Positions 7,873-15,347 of a stretch of DNA of 42,085 nt are shown here, one piece after another; position 1 is the stretch's first letter; each line of letters starts with the position of its first letter. Source of the DNA: an uncultured Nocardioidaceae bacterium (lineage in GTDB: Bacteria > Actinomycetota > Actinomycetes > Propionibacteriales > Nocardioidaceae); contig CADCUI010000028.1 in the NCBI GenBank assembly GCA_902805845.1, forward strand, positions 1 to 42,085, in the 5' to 3' direction. Below the pieces are notes generated by a model. It saw only the letters and a program-made list of their open reading frames with translations, was not told where the DNA came from and did not search any database. The translations under genes were made by a program, and so were the position numbers.

Positions 7873-8331
7873 TCAGGCTCCGAGCTGCGGAACCTCGTGC
7901 ACGTAGGCGGTGGCACCGCGGATCTCGAACACCTGGACCTTGGCGCCTGCGGGGATCACCGCGGTCTCGTCGTAGGGCCGGGCCGTCCAGATCTCGCCGG
8001 CGAGCTTGACCTGGCCGCCCTGCTCCGTCACCTCAGCGACAGCGAAGCCCTCCGTGCCGACCAGAGCGTCGAAGCCGTGCTTGAGGTCGGGGCCCCCGTG
8101 GAGCCGGCGCACGATGTTGGGGCGCACCAGGGCCAGCATCGCCACCGACGCGCCGGCGGCGCCGAGCATCTGTACGGCGAGGGGGAGCTCGAGCACTCCC
8201 AGCACGACCCCGACGAGACAGCCCACGGCCAGCATCAGCAGCACCAGGTCGAGGCTGAACAGCTCCGCCACCCCGAGGACCGCGGCGAGACCCAGCCAGA
8301 TCCCCCAGAGGTTCTCGCGCAGCCAGTCCAT
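7873..8331 (-). CDS. NfeD-like membrane protein
   Basis: A 152-residue short-form NfeD protein, the usual operon partner of SPFH/stomatin proteins; it lacks the N-terminal ClpP-like protease of long NfeD. There are about three membrane segments in residues 8-70 (LWGIWLGLAAVLGVAELF; LVLLMLAVGCLVGVVLGVL; AVQMLGAAGASVAMLALV). A C-terminal OB-fold beta domain follows (about 88-150; ALVGTEGFAVAEVTEQGGQVKLAGEIWTAR). The ATG has TAGACT 6 nt upstream, and the first three bases of that box are the stop codon of the ABC gene before it. The SPFH gene starts 26 nt downstream. Confidence 0.9.
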   Translation of the reverse strand: MDWLRENLWGIWLGLAAVLGVAELFSLDLVLLMLAVGCLVGVVLGVLELPLAVQMLGAAGASVAMLALVRPNIVRRLHGGPDLKHGFDALVGTEGFAVAEVTEQGGQVKLAGEIWTARPYDETAVIPAGAKVQVFEIRGATAYVHEVPQLGA

Positions 8332-8337
8332 GACCCC

Positions 8338-8343
8338 AGTCTA
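8338..8343 (-). promoter_or_regulatory. -10 box of leaderless nfeD promoter, shared with a stop codon
   Basis: TAGACT on the minus strand lies 6 nt before ATG 8331. Its TAG (8343-8341) is also the stop codon of the ABC ATPase gene. Confidence 0.5.
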
Positions 8344-9156
8344 GGTCGGGGTCCCCGAGCGAGCGCGTGATCTGAGTCTCCGACGAGCGGACCAGCGGCC
8401 CGCCTCGTGGTGCAGCACCAGCGGCATCCCGAACGTCTCGGACAGGCTCGCCTCGGTCATCACGCGTTCCAGCGGCCCGATGGCGGTCACCCTGCCCTCA
8501 CGCAGCATCAGCACGTGGGTGAAGCCCGGCGGGATCTCCTCGACGTGGTGGGAGACCAGGACGACGGCGGGCGCGGCCTCGTCCATCGCCAGCACCGACA
8601 GCGTCGAGACCAGGTCCTCGCGCCCTCCGAGGTCGAGCCCGGCGGCCGGCTCGTCGAGCATCAGCAGCTCCGGGTCGGTCATCAGCGCCCGGGCGATCTG
8701 GACCCGCTTGCGCTCACCCTCGCTGAGGGTGCCGAAGGTGCGGTCGGCGAGCCGACCGACGCCGAGCTCGCTCATCAGCGCCCGGGCCCGCTCGTGATCG
8801 CCCTCGTCGTACTGCTCGCGCCAGCGGCCGACGACGCCGTAGGAGGCGGAGACCACGACGTCGCTGACCTTCTCGTGGCGAGGGATCCGCTCGGCCAGCG
8901 CCGCGCTGGTGAGGCCGATGCGGGGTCGCAGCTCGAAGACGTCGACGGTGCCGAGCACCTCGCCGAGGATGCCGGCCACGCCCTCGGTGGGGTGGACCTG
9001 CGCGGAGGCGATCTGCATCAGCGTGGTCTTGCCGGCGCCGTTGGGCCCCAGGACCACCCAGCGCTCGTCCTCCTCGACGGTCCAGTCGACGTCCTCGAGG
9101 AGGACCGCGCCGCCTCGACGTACCGTCACGCCCGCCAGCTGCAGAACCGGATCCAT
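8341..9156 (-). CDS. ABC-type ATPase (no permease nearby)
   Basis: A 271-residue single nucleotide-binding domain with Walker A GPNGAGKTT (37-45), signature LSEGE (144-148), Walker B LLMLDEP (164-170) and switch His in SHHVEE. The signature reads SEGER rather than LSGGQ, which together with the HVEEIPPGFTHVLML stretch resembles the YlmA/ModF-type group of stand-alone ATPases. No permease or binding-protein gene is adjacent, so the partner and substrate are unknown. The C-terminal 20 residues are Arg-rich. A GGGGAG stretch lies very close to the ATG. Confidence 0.85.
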   Translation of the reverse strand: MDPVLQLAGVTVRRGGAVLLEDVDWTVEEDERWVVLGPNGAGKTTLMQIASAQVHPTEGVAGILGEVLGTVDVFELRPRIGLTSAALAERIPRHEKVSDVVVSASYGVVGRWREQYDEGDHERARALMSELGVGRLADRTFGTLSEGERKRVQIARALMTDPELLMLDEPAAGLDLGGREDLVSTLSVLAMDEAAPAVVLVSHHVEEIPPGFTHVLMLREGRVTAIGPLERVMTEASLSETFGMPLVLHHEAGRWSARRRLRSRARSGTPT

Positions 9157-9254
9157 CGCTCCCCACGCACCACTCGACACGACTCGACCGCGGGGCCTTC
9201 CGCGGGGCGGACCCAACCTACGGCACGCCGGGACCTCGTTCGGCGGGGTCCGCG

Positions 9255-9260
9255 TAGGCT
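9255..9260 (+). promoter_or_regulatory. -10 box of leaderless promoter
   Basis: TAGGCT lies 7 nt before the GTG at 9268. Confidence 0.45.
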
Positions 9261-9267
9261 GCCGCGC

Positions 9268-10068
9268 GTGGAAGAGGAACCCGCTCGCGCCGCCCCACGA
9301 GCGCCGTCCGGTACGCCGGGGCGCGCGCCTGCGCGCCCCACCCACCTCCCCGACTCGCTGCGCCTGGCGCTGTGGTTCTCGGCGTGGTGCGCCGGCCTCA
9401 CCAGCCTCGACTCGGCCCGTGACGCGGTGGTCGCCGACGATGCCGCCCACGACGTCGTGGGCCTACCGGGCACTGCGGACGCCTCGGTGCCGTTGATCCT
9501 GGCGATGGGCGCCTTGCGCGCCGAGCGCGCCACCAGCGCCGGAATCGCGCTTCCCGTCCCCGGCGACCCGCTCGGGCTCGGTGGTCCCGCCTCCTTCAAC
9601 GCGGAGGCGCTCGAGGCCACCGAGGCGGTGGTGCTGGAGGAAGCCGGCCTGGGCCTGGTGCCGTTCCGCGCGGGTGCCGGCGTGGTCTGGCGCTGCCTCC
9701 CGGCCGAGGGGCGCCGACAGGTGCCGGACCTTGCCGAGGCGGACACCGCGTTGCGTGCCGCGCTGCCGACGACCGCCGACCTACTGGCCGCGCTCGACGT
9801 GGCCAGGTGGCGTCCGGAGGTCGCCGACGAGCTGATGGCACTGCGCTCGCCACAGCCGCTGGCGGTGCCGGAGGGGATGGCGGCACGGGCCCAGCGGATG
9901 ACGGCACTGGCGCTGCGCTGCCGGAGGATCGTGGAGATCGCGCTCGCCGACGACGGTGGCGCGGTCACCGCCGGGGAGGCGGAGCGCCGGCGGGCGGCGC
10001 TGCTGCCGCTGGACCGGGCCGCGAGGAGCGCCCTCGTCGCCGCCTGCCAGCGCCCGTTCGGGCACTAA
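9268..10068 (+). CDS. uncharacterised actinobacterial protein
   Basis: I do not recognise a characterised family. The 266-residue protein is soluble, with no signal peptide or membrane segment, and is rich in Ala, Arg, Leu and Pro. Residues 1-25 are a disordered Pro/Arg-rich lead; then comes a helix (LRLALWFSAWCAGLTSLDSARDAVVADDAAHDVVG) and a later LARDxAL-type region (ADLLAALDVARWRPEVADELMALRSP). The coding assignment rests on the long open frame with strong third-position GC, a -10 box 7 nt upstream and the tight fit before serB, whose start is 13 nt after this stop. It may be co-transcribed with serB, although serB has its own possible -10 box. Confidence 0.75.
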   Translation: MEEEPARAAPRAPSGTPGRAPARPTHLPDSLRLALWFSAWCAGLTSLDSARDAVVADDAAHDVVGLPGTADASVPLILAMGALRAERATSAGIALPVPGDPLGLGGPASFNAEALEATEAVVLEEAGLGLVPFRAGAGVVWRCLPAEGRRQVPDLAEADTALRAALPTTADLLAALDVARWRPEVADELMALRSPQPLAVPEGMAARAQRMTALALRCRRIVEIALADDGGAVTAGEAERRRAALLPLDRAARSALVAACQRPFGH

Positions 10069-10081
10069 CCTCGTGGCGCTC

Positions 10082-11302
10082 ATGGACACCGGCCTCGACA
10101 GCCCGAGGACCCTCCTGGTCACTCTCACCGGGGCCGACCGCACCGGGGTCACCGCCGAGGTGCTGTCGACGGTGGCCCGCTACGGCGTGGAGGTGCTCGA
10201 CATCGAGCAGATCATCATCCGCGGCCGGCTGGTGCTGGGGGTGCTGGTCACCGCGCCACGGCAGTGGACGAGCCTGCGCGACGCCCTCGAGATGGTGGCA
10301 ACCGCCCTCGGCATGCAGCTCACCGTCGAGAAGGGTCAGGGCGACACCGCCGGTCGCGCCGAGGGCCGGAGCCACGTGACCGTGCTGGGCACTCCGCTCC
10401 GCGCCGCGGCGGTCGCCGCGATCACCGGCCGGATCGCCGACGTCGGCGCCAACATCGATCGCATCGAGCGGATGGCGCGCTACCCGGTCACCGCGATCGA
10501 CCTGCACGTCTCCGGTGCCGAGCCGGACCGGCTGCGGCGGGTGCTGGCCGGGGAGGCGGCACGCCAGCAGGTCGACGTCGCCGTGCAGCCGGCCAACCTG
10601 CTCCGCCACGGCATGCGACTGGTCGTCATGGACGTGGACTCCACCCTGGTGCAGGGCGAGGTCATCGAGCTGCTCGCTGCCCGGGCCGGTTGCCTCGACG
10701 AGGTGGCTGAGATCACCGAGGCCGCGATGCGCGGCGAGCTCGACTTCGAGCAGTCGCTCCGACGTCGTGTCGCCCTGCTCGAGGGGCTCGACGCGACGGC
10801 GCTCGACGAGGTCTACGACGGACTGCTGCTCACCCGTGGCGCACGCACCCTCGTCCGCACGCTCAAGCGGCTCGGCTACCGCTTCGCGATCGTCTCGGGC
10901 GGGTTCAGCCGGGTCACCGACCGGCTCGCCGCTGACCTGGGCATCGACTTCGCCGCCGCCAACGAGCTCGAGATCGTCGAGGGCAGGCTCACGGGCCGGA
11001 TCATCGGTCCGGTCCTCGACCGCGCGGGGAAGGCGGCCGCTCTCAGCCGGTTCGCCACGGAGGCCGGCGTCTCCCGCGCCGCCACCGTTGCGGTCGGTGA
11101 CGGCGCGAACGACCTCGACATGCTCGCAGCGGCCGGGCTGGGGGTGGCGTTCAACGCCAAGCCGGTGGTGCAGCAGGCGGCGGACACGACGGTGAACGTG
11201 CCTTTCCTCGACGCGATCATCTACCTCCTCGGGATCACCCGCGAGGAGGTCGAGGCCGCCGACGCCGAGGCCGGCATCGTCACTCCGGCTCCGCCCGTCT
11301 GA
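10082..11302 (+). CDS. serB: phosphoserine phosphatase with ACT domains
   Basis: Catalyses the last step of serine synthesis, phosphoserine to serine. The 406-residue protein has two tandem ACT-type regulatory domains (about 9-85 and 97-170), as in mycobacterial SerB2, which usually mediate feedback by serine. A HAD phosphatase domain follows with VVMDVDSTLVQGEVIELLA (nucleophile D184, acid D186), IVSGGFSRV with the phosphate-binding Ser, a Lys in RAGKAAAL, and VGDGANDLDMLAAAG for the metal. Start 10082 is chosen for length and because TAACCT ends 10 nt upstream; an in-frame GTG at 10073 is possible. It converges on the SixA-like gene. Confidence 0.93.
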   Translation: MDTGLDSPRTLLVTLTGADRTGVTAEVLSTVARYGVEVLDIEQIIIRGRLVLGVLVTAPRQWTSLRDALEMVATALGMQLTVEKGQGDTAGRAEGRSHVTVLGTPLRAAAVAAITGRIADVGANIDRIERMARYPVTAIDLHVSGAEPDRLRRVLAGEAARQQVDVAVQPANLLRHGMRLVVMDVDSTLVQGEVIELLAARAGCLDEVAEITEAAMRGELDFEQSLRRRVALLEGLDATALDEVYDGLLLTRGARTLVRTLKRLGYRFAIVSGGFSRVTDRLAADLGIDFAAANELEIVEGRLTGRIIGPVLDRAGKAAALSRFATEAGVSRAATVAVGDGANDLDMLAAAGLGVAFNAKPVVQQAADTTVNVPFLDAIIYLLGITREEVEAADAEAGIVTPAPPV

Positions 11303-11325
11303 CCGGACGGCCAGCCGGCCGGATG

Positions 11326-11346
11326 CCCAGCCCGCTCAGTGCTGGG
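11326..11346. terminator. hairpin between serB and sixA-like gene
   Basis: CCCAGC (11326-11331) pairs with GCTGGG (11341-11346) around a 9-nt loop that contains the stop codon of the minus-strand gene. The stem is short and there is no U tract, so this is tentative. Confidence 0.35.
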
Positions 11347-11848
11347 GAGCGTGGAAGTGGGTCAGCCGGGCGGCGCCCTCAGCGAGCTCCGACCAGGGGC
11401 CGGAGACCTCGTAGACCGCCACCGCGGCGGTCGGGAACCCCTCGAGCAGGCCGCGAACGACCAGGGGGTCGCCCTCGCCGTCGTTCAGCGCGTAGGCCAG
11501 GCTGCCGGCCGCCGGGTTGTGCCCGACGTACGCCGCGGAAACCGCCTCCTCGGGCAGCCGTCGCAGCGCCTCGAGGACGTCGTCCGCGGAGGCCGCGTAG
11601 ATGTCGTCGCTGACCTCGACCTCGGCGCGGGCGCCGGTCGCCTCCTCCACGTGCTCCCAGGTCTCCCGCGTGCGGACCGCAGCCGACACCAGGGCGGCGT
11701 CGGGCCGGATGTCCGCCTCCCCGAGGAACCGACCGGCACCCTGGGCCTCGGTGTGCCCGCGCCGCGTCAGCTTCCGCTCCGCGTCGGAGTCGGCATAGGG
11801 CTCAGCCTTGGCATGCCGGATAACGACCAGTGTGTGTGCGCTCGTCAC
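11336..11848 (-). CDS. SixA-like histidine phosphatase
   Basis: A 170-residue histidine-phosphatase-superfamily protein of the SixA branch, which removes phosphate from phosphohistidine or small phosphoesters. The catalytic RH motif is at the N-terminus (LVVIRHAKAE, R11-H12); the second catalytic His is in AYVGHNPA, and KLTRRGHTEAQGAGRFL carries a conserved Arg. The GTG at 11848 gives an N-terminus matching the family and has CAGAAT 7 nt upstream; an in-frame ATG at 11857 would overlap that box. No phosphorelay or PTS gene is nearby, so the target is unknown. Confidence 0.87.
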   Translation of the reverse strand: MTSAHTLVVIRHAKAEPYADSDAERKLTRRGHTEAQGAGRFLGEADIRPDAALVSAAVRTRETWEHVEEATGARAEVEVSDDIYAASADDVLEALRRLPEEAVSAAYVGHNPAAGSLAYALNDGEGDPLVVRGLLEGFPTAAVAVYEVSGPWSELAEGAARLTHFHAPQH

Positions 11849-11855
11849 GTTGCCC

Positions 11856-11861
11856 ATTCTG
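11856..11861 (-). promoter_or_regulatory. -10 box of leaderless sixA-like promoter
   Basis: CAGAAT on the minus strand ends 7 nt before GTG 11848. Confidence 0.4.
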
Positions 11862-11924
11862 TCCGTGTTTGTGGCGCGGGGCGATGGCCCAGTCTGACTA
11901 TTGCCGCTGGCGGATCGGCTCGCC

Positions 11925-12695
11925 TCACAGCCCCATGGCGTGGAAGCCGCCGTCGACGTGGACGATCTCACCGGTCGTCGCCGGGAAGAAGTCACTGAGC
12001 AGCGCGACCACGCCCCGCGCGGTGGGGGTGTGGTCGGACTCGTCCCAGCCCAGAGGGGCCCGGTCCCGCCACGACGACTCGAGGTCCTCGAAGCCCGGGA
12101 TCGCCTTGGCCGCCAGGGTCCGCAGCGGACCCGCCGAGACCAGGTTCACCCGCACACCCCGGGGTCCGAGGTCGCGGGCGAGGTAGCGGGCCGTGGACTC
12201 CAGAGCCCCCTTGGCCACCCCCATCCAGTCGTACGCCGGCCAGGCCACCGAGGCGTCGAACGTCATGCCGACCACCGAGCCGCCCTGGCCCATGAGGGGG
12301 AGGCAGGCCGTCGTCAACGACTTCAGTGAGTACGCCGAGACCTGCACCGCCTGGGCGACGTCGTCCCACGGCCCCTCCAGGAACCGGCCGCCCAGCAGCG
12401 TCTCGGGATTGCCGTAGGCGATCGAGTGGACGACCCCGTCGAGACCGTCCACGTGCTCACCCAGGAGCCCCGGGAGCCGCTCGAGGTGCTCGGGGTCGGT
12501 CACGTCGAGGTCCAGGACAGGAGGCGTCTGCGGCAGCCGGGTGACGATGCGCCGGGTGATCCCCAGGGCCCGTCCGAAGTTGGACACGACGACGGTCGCA
12601 CCCTGCTCCTGCGCCACCCGGGCGACGGCGTACCCGATCGAGCTGTCCATGGTGACGCCTGCCACCAGGATCCGCTTCCCGTCCAGGATGCCCAT
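11925..12695 (-). CDS. fabI: enoyl-ACP reductase
   Basis: NADH-dependent reduction of trans-2-enoyl-ACP in type II fatty-acid elongation; the counterpart of mycobacterial InhA. The 256-residue SDR-type protein has the divergent GVTMDSSIGYAVA nucleotide loop, the HSIAYGN region and the enoyl-reductase active site Y155-x6-K162 (YDWMGVAK), which distinguishes FabI from ordinary reductases. The last residues are DGGFHAMGL. The ATG has a GAGG about 8 nt upstream. It follows fabG in the same direction across a 112-bp gap holding an 11-bp tandem repeat; the fabG-fabI order parallels mabA-inhA. Confidence 0.95.
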   Translation of the reverse strand: MGILDGKRILVAGVTMDSSIGYAVARVAQEQGATVVVSNFGRALGITRRIVTRLPQTPPVLDLDVTDPEHLERLPGLLGEHVDGLDGVVHSIAYGNPETLLGGRFLEGPWDDVAQAVQVSAYSLKSLTTACLPLMGQGGSVVGMTFDASVAWPAYDWMGVAKGALESTARYLARDLGPRGVRVNLVSAGPLRTLAAKAIPGFEDLESSWRDRAPLGWDESDHTPTARGVVALLSDFFPATTGEIVHVDGGFHAMGL

Positions 12696-12738
12696 GTGCT
12701 CGTCCTCGCTCCCCGGCGCCGGCGCCGGCGCCGATGCA

Positions 12739-12790
12739 GTCGGTGTGTGGTCGGTGTGTGGTCGTGTGGTCGGAGTGTGGTCGGTGCTGC
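12739..12790. repeat. 11-bp tandem repeat in fabG-fabI gap
   Basis: Five GTCGG-type units of 11, 11, 8, 11 and 11 bp: GTCGGTGTGTG twice, a shortened GTCGTGTG, GTCGGAGTGTG and GTCGGTGCTGC. The last unit is identical to one unit of the suf-operon repeat at 28458-28468. The repeat lies in the spacer of a same-strand gene pair, about 45-95 nt upstream of the fabI start. Confidence 0.85.
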
Positions 12791-12807
12791 GAGCGCTGTC
12801 GACGGTG

Positions 12808-13566
12808 TCAGTGGCCCATGCCGAGCCCACCGTCCACGGGGATCACGGCCCCGGTGACGTAGGCGGCCCCCGGGGAGGCCAACCACACGATCGTGGCAGC
12901 GACCTCGCCGACCGAGGCGTAGCGGGCCAGCGGGATCTGGGCGAGGTACTCGGCCTGCTTCTCCTCCGGCAGCGCCGCGGTCATCTCGGTCTCGACGAAG
13001 CCGGGGGCGACGACGTTGGCGGTGATCGACCTGCTGCCCAGCTCGCGGGCGAGGGACCGGGCCAGCCCCACGAGGCCAGCCTTGCTGGCCGCGTAGTTGG
13101 CCTGCCCCGCGGAGCCGAGCAGCCCGACGACCGAGGACACCAGCACGATCCGCCCCCGGCGCATCCGCAGCATGCCTCGGGCGGCCCGCTTCGCCACCCG
13201 GAAGCTGCCGGTCAGGTTCGTCTCGAGCACGTCGGACCAGTCGTCCTCCCCCATGCGCAGCAGCAGGGTGTCGCGGGTGATGCCGGCGTTGGCGACGAGC
13301 ACCTCCACGGGGCCGTGCTCGGCCTCGACCTCGGCGAAGGCTCGGTCGACCTCGTCGCCGTCGGTGACGTCGCAGCGGACCGCCAGGACGCCGGTGGGCG
13401 GCTCGCCGGACCGGTAGGTCACCGCGACGCGGTCGCCCGCCGCCACGAAGGCCTCAGCCACGGCCTTGCCGATCCCCCGGTTGCCGCCGGTGACGAGCAC
13501 GGAGCGCGGGGTCCCCCCCGAGCCGGCCTGCGTGGTCGGTGGCGTCAGCGGGGTCGTCTCGGGCAC
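12808..13566 (-). CDS. fabG: 3-oxoacyl-ACP reductase
   Basis: NADPH-dependent reduction of beta-ketoacyl-ACP in fatty-acid elongation. The 252-residue classical SDR has TGGNRGIG (26-33), NAG (93-95), the catalytic Ser in VLVSSVVG and Y158-x3-K162 (NYAASK). The first 20 residues are a Pro/Thr-rich extension. It is paired with fabI (mabA-inhA arrangement). The GTG start has TAGCGT 6 nt upstream. An inverted repeat, TACCC-GT-GGGTA at 13584-13595, sits just above that box and might be an operator. Confidence 0.95.
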   Translation of the reverse strand: MPETTPLTPPTTQAGSGGTPRSVLVTGGNRGIGKAVAEAFVAAGDRVAVTYRSGEPPTGVLAVRCDVTDGDEVDRAFAEVEAEHGPVEVLVANAGITRDTLLLRMGEDDWSDVLETNLTGSFRVAKRAARGMLRMRRGRIVLVSSVVGLLGSAGQANYAASKAGLVGLARSLARELGSRSITANVVAPGFVETEMTAALPEEKQAEYLAQIPLARYASVGEVAATIVWLASPGAAYVTGAVIPVDGGLGMGH

Positions 13567-13572
13567 GCCACG

Positions 13573-13578
13573 ACGCTA
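13573..13578 (-). promoter_or_regulatory. -10 box of leaderless fabG promoter
   Basis: TAGCGT on the minus strand lies 6 nt before GTG 13566. Confidence 0.45.
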
Positions 13579-13583
13579 GGGGC

Positions 13584-13595
13584 TACCCGTGGGTA
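13584..13595. promoter_or_regulatory. candidate operator of fabG-fabI
   Basis: TACCC-GT-GGGTA, a 5+5 inverted repeat with a 2-nt centre, lies immediately upstream of the fabG -10 box, where a repressor or activator could act. The regulator is unknown. Confidence 0.3.
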
Positions 13596-13633
13596 CCCGA
13601 AATCAGTGCCGGCCGCGGACACCCCTGGAGAGC

Positions 13634-13846
13634 TCAGTCGTCCTCGAGGCGGAAGCCGATCTTGAGACCGACCTGGAAGTGCTCGACCGTGCCGTCCTTG
13701 ACCTGCCCACGCACCTCGGTCATCTCGAACCAGTCGACGTGCCGGAGCGTCTGGGCGGCCCTCTCCACGCCGTTGCGGATGGCCTGGTCGATGCCGTCGG
13801 GCGAGGTCCCGACGATCTCGGTGACGCGGTAGGTGCGGTTGGTCAT
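13634..13846 (-). CDS. dodecin
   Basis: A 70-residue flavin-storage protein that forms hollow dodecamers binding FMN or riboflavin. The sequence matches the family throughout: YRVTEIVGTSPDGIDQAIRNGVERAAQTLRHVDWFEM, with Trp in HVDWFE as the flavin-stacking residue, then TEVRGQVKDGTVEHFQVGLKIGFRLE. A strong AGGAGT lies 4 nt before the ATG. It diverges from the DUF3099 gene and has fabG downstream in the same direction, with a fabG promoter between, so it is probably a single-gene unit. Confidence 0.93.
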   Translation of the reverse strand: MTNRTYRVTEIVGTSPDGIDQAIRNGVERAAQTLRHVDWFEMTEVRGQVKDGTVEHFQVGLKIGFRLEDD

Positions 13847-13948
13847 CGGCACTCCTGTGATCGACCATGCAGTTCGGTCCCGACCCACGGCCGGATGGTC
13901 GATGCTAGACCGAGAATCCGTCACCTTGGGGGCTCTGGGGCCCCGACG

Positions 13949-13954
13949 TACGGT
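13949..13954 (+). promoter_or_regulatory. -10 box of leaderless DUF3099 promoter
   Basis: TACGGT ends 7 nt before ATG 13962; TTGGGG at 13926-13931 lies 17 nt further up and may be the -35 box. Confidence 0.5.
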
Positions 13955-13961
13955 GAGAGCC

Positions 13962-14273
13962 ATGCGTCGCAAGGAGCCCGAACCGGTACGGATCACCTCC
14001 GCAGCGCGCCCCCGCAGCCAGGACATCCGCGGCCGCGAGCGGCGGTACCTGATCTCCATGGGCATCCGCACGCTGTGCTTCGTGCTCGCGGTCGTGTTCA
14101 TGGACTACTGGGTGATGTGGCTGTTCCTCGTCGGCGCGGTGTTCCTGCCCTACATCGCCGTGGTGGTCGCCAACGCGGGAGCCGCACCCGACCCCGCGGG
14201 CCCGGACTTCTCCTACTCCCCCGACCTGCGCGCGATCAGCGAGGCGCCCGCCGACCGGCCCACCGGGGGCTGA
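13962..14273 (+). CDS. DUF3099 membrane protein
   Basis: A 103-residue actinobacterial membrane protein of unknown function. It matches DUF3099 by the pattern RITSAARPRSQDIRGRERRYLISMGIR before two closely spaced hydrophobic segments (TLCFVLAVVFMDYWVMWLFLVGAVFLPYIAVVVANA, about residues 47-82), then a short Pro/Asp-rich cytoplasmic tail. The start is fixed by a -10 box 7 nt upstream. Its stop and the stop of the convergent moaA lie in opposite arms of a hairpin. Confidence 0.85.
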   Translation: MRRKEPEPVRITSAARPRSQDIRGRERRYLISMGIRTLCFVLAVVFMDYWVMWLFLVGAVFLPYIAVVVANAGAAPDPAGPDFSYSPDLRAISEAPADRPTGG

Positions 14274-14286
14274 GGGCCGCTCAGCC
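14268..14286. terminator. bidirectional hairpin holding both stop codons
   Basis: GGCTGAG (14268-14274) pairs perfectly with CTCAGCC (14280-14286) around a 5-nt loop. The TGA of the DUF3099 gene is in the left arm and the TGA of moaA in the right arm. No U tract follows, as is common in high-GC actinobacteria. Confidence 0.6.
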
Positions 14287-15282
14287 GCCGATGGCCGACA
14301 TGGGTCTGGCCGGCTGGAGGAACGAGACGTCGTCGATGCCGTGCCCGGCCCGCTTCGTCACCACGGCGGCCCGCCAGCGGTCGGCGATCTCGACGTCGGA
14401 GGCACCCGCGCGCAGGGCGAGTCGCAGGTCGGACTCCTCGCGGGCGAAGAGACAGTTGCGCACCTGCCCGTCGGCAGTCAACCGCACCCGGTCGCAGTCA
14501 CCGCAGAACGGCCGCGTCACCGACGCGATCACACCCACCGTGCCGGCGCCGCCGTCGACGTCGAACAGCTCGGCGGGCGCGCTCCCGCGGGGCTCCTCGG
14601 CCGGCTCGAGCTCGAACTCGGTCTCGAGGGAGGCGAAGATCTCGGCGGCGGTCACCATCGTGTCGCGTCGCCAGCCGTGCTGGGCGTCCAACGGCATCTG
14701 CTCGATGAAGCGCAGCTCGTAGCCCCGCTTCAGGCACCACCGCAGGAGCTCCGGCGCCTGGTCGTCGTTGACACCTCGCATGAGCACCGCGTTGACCTTG
14801 ACCGGCCGGATCCCGGCGGTGTCGGCAGCCGCGAGACCGGCGACCACGTCGTGGAGGCGGTCGCGACGGGTGAGGGCCAGGAAGGTGTCCTCGCGCACCG
14901 TGTCCAGGCTGACGTTGACCCGGTCGAGCCCGGCCGTCGCCAGGGACTCGGCAAGGCGGCTCAGGCCCATGCCGTTGGTGGTCAGGGACAGGTCGGGGCG
15001 CGGGCGGAGCTCGGCGCACCGGCGGACGATGTCGACGAGCCCGCGGCGTACCAGTGGCTCTCCCCCGGTGAACCGGACCTCCTCCACGCCGAGGTGGTTC
15101 ACCGCGACGGCGACGAGCCGGACCACCTCGTCGTTGCTGAGCAGCCGCTCGTCGGGCAGCCACTCCAGCCCCTCGGCGGGCATGCAGTAGGTGCACCGCA
15201 GGTTGCAGCGGTCGGTCAGCGACACCCGCAGGTCGGTCGCGACGCGGCCGAACCCGTCCACCAGTCGCCGGTCGTAGGTCAC
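14281..15282 (-). CDS. moaA: GTP 3',8-cyclase (molybdenum cofactor biosynthesis)
   Basis: Radical-SAM enzyme that starts molybdopterin synthesis from GTP. The 333-residue protein has the N-terminal cluster motif C26-x3-C30-x2-C33 (CNLRCTYC), the GGEP SAM motif (FTGGEPLVRRG), and the second cluster ligands C260, C263 and C277 (CGDCDRVR...NC). It ends in the obligatory Gly-Gly that inserts into the active site (SAIGG). The GTG start has TACAGT 6 nt upstream. No other moa genes are present, so it stands alone; it diverges from the SURF1 gene. Confidence 0.96.
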   Translation of the reverse strand: MTYDRRLVDGFGRVATDLRVSLTDRCNLRCTYCMPAEGLEWLPDERLLSNDEVVRLVAVAVNHLGVEEVRFTGGEPLVRRGLVDIVRRCAELRPRPDLSLTTNGMGLSRLAESLATAGLDRVNVSLDTVREDTFLALTRRDRLHDVVAGLAAADTAGIRPVKVNAVLMRGVNDDQAPELLRWCLKRGYELRFIEQMPLDAQHGWRRDTMVTAAEIFASLETEFELEPAEEPRGSAPAELFDVDGGAGTVGVIASVTRPFCGDCDRVRLTADGQVRNCLFAREESDLRLALRAGASDVEIADRWRAAVVTKRAGHGIDDVSFLQPARPMSAIGG

Positions 15283-15288
15283 CGGGCC

Positions 15289-15294
15289 ACTGTA
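15289..15294 (-). promoter_or_regulatory. -10 box of leaderless moaA promoter
   Basis: TACAGT on the minus strand lies 6 nt before GTG 15282. Confidence 0.45.
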
Positions 15295-15335
15295 CGTCCC
15301 GGCTCGCCACCGCACCGGAGGCAAGGGGCCTCCTC

Positions 15336-15341
15336 TATCTT
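15336..15341 (+). promoter_or_regulatory. -10 box of leaderless SURF1 promoter
   Basis: TATCTT lies 6 nt before GTG 15348; the ATG at 15346 is out of frame and followed at once by a stop. Confidence 0.45.
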
Positions 15342-15347
15342 CGACAT

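Noticed and set aside
15283-15347. Molybdenum-cofactor riboswitch before moaA
   Set aside because: Only 65 bp separate moaA from the SURF1 gene and both starts look leaderless, so there is no room for a riboswitch.
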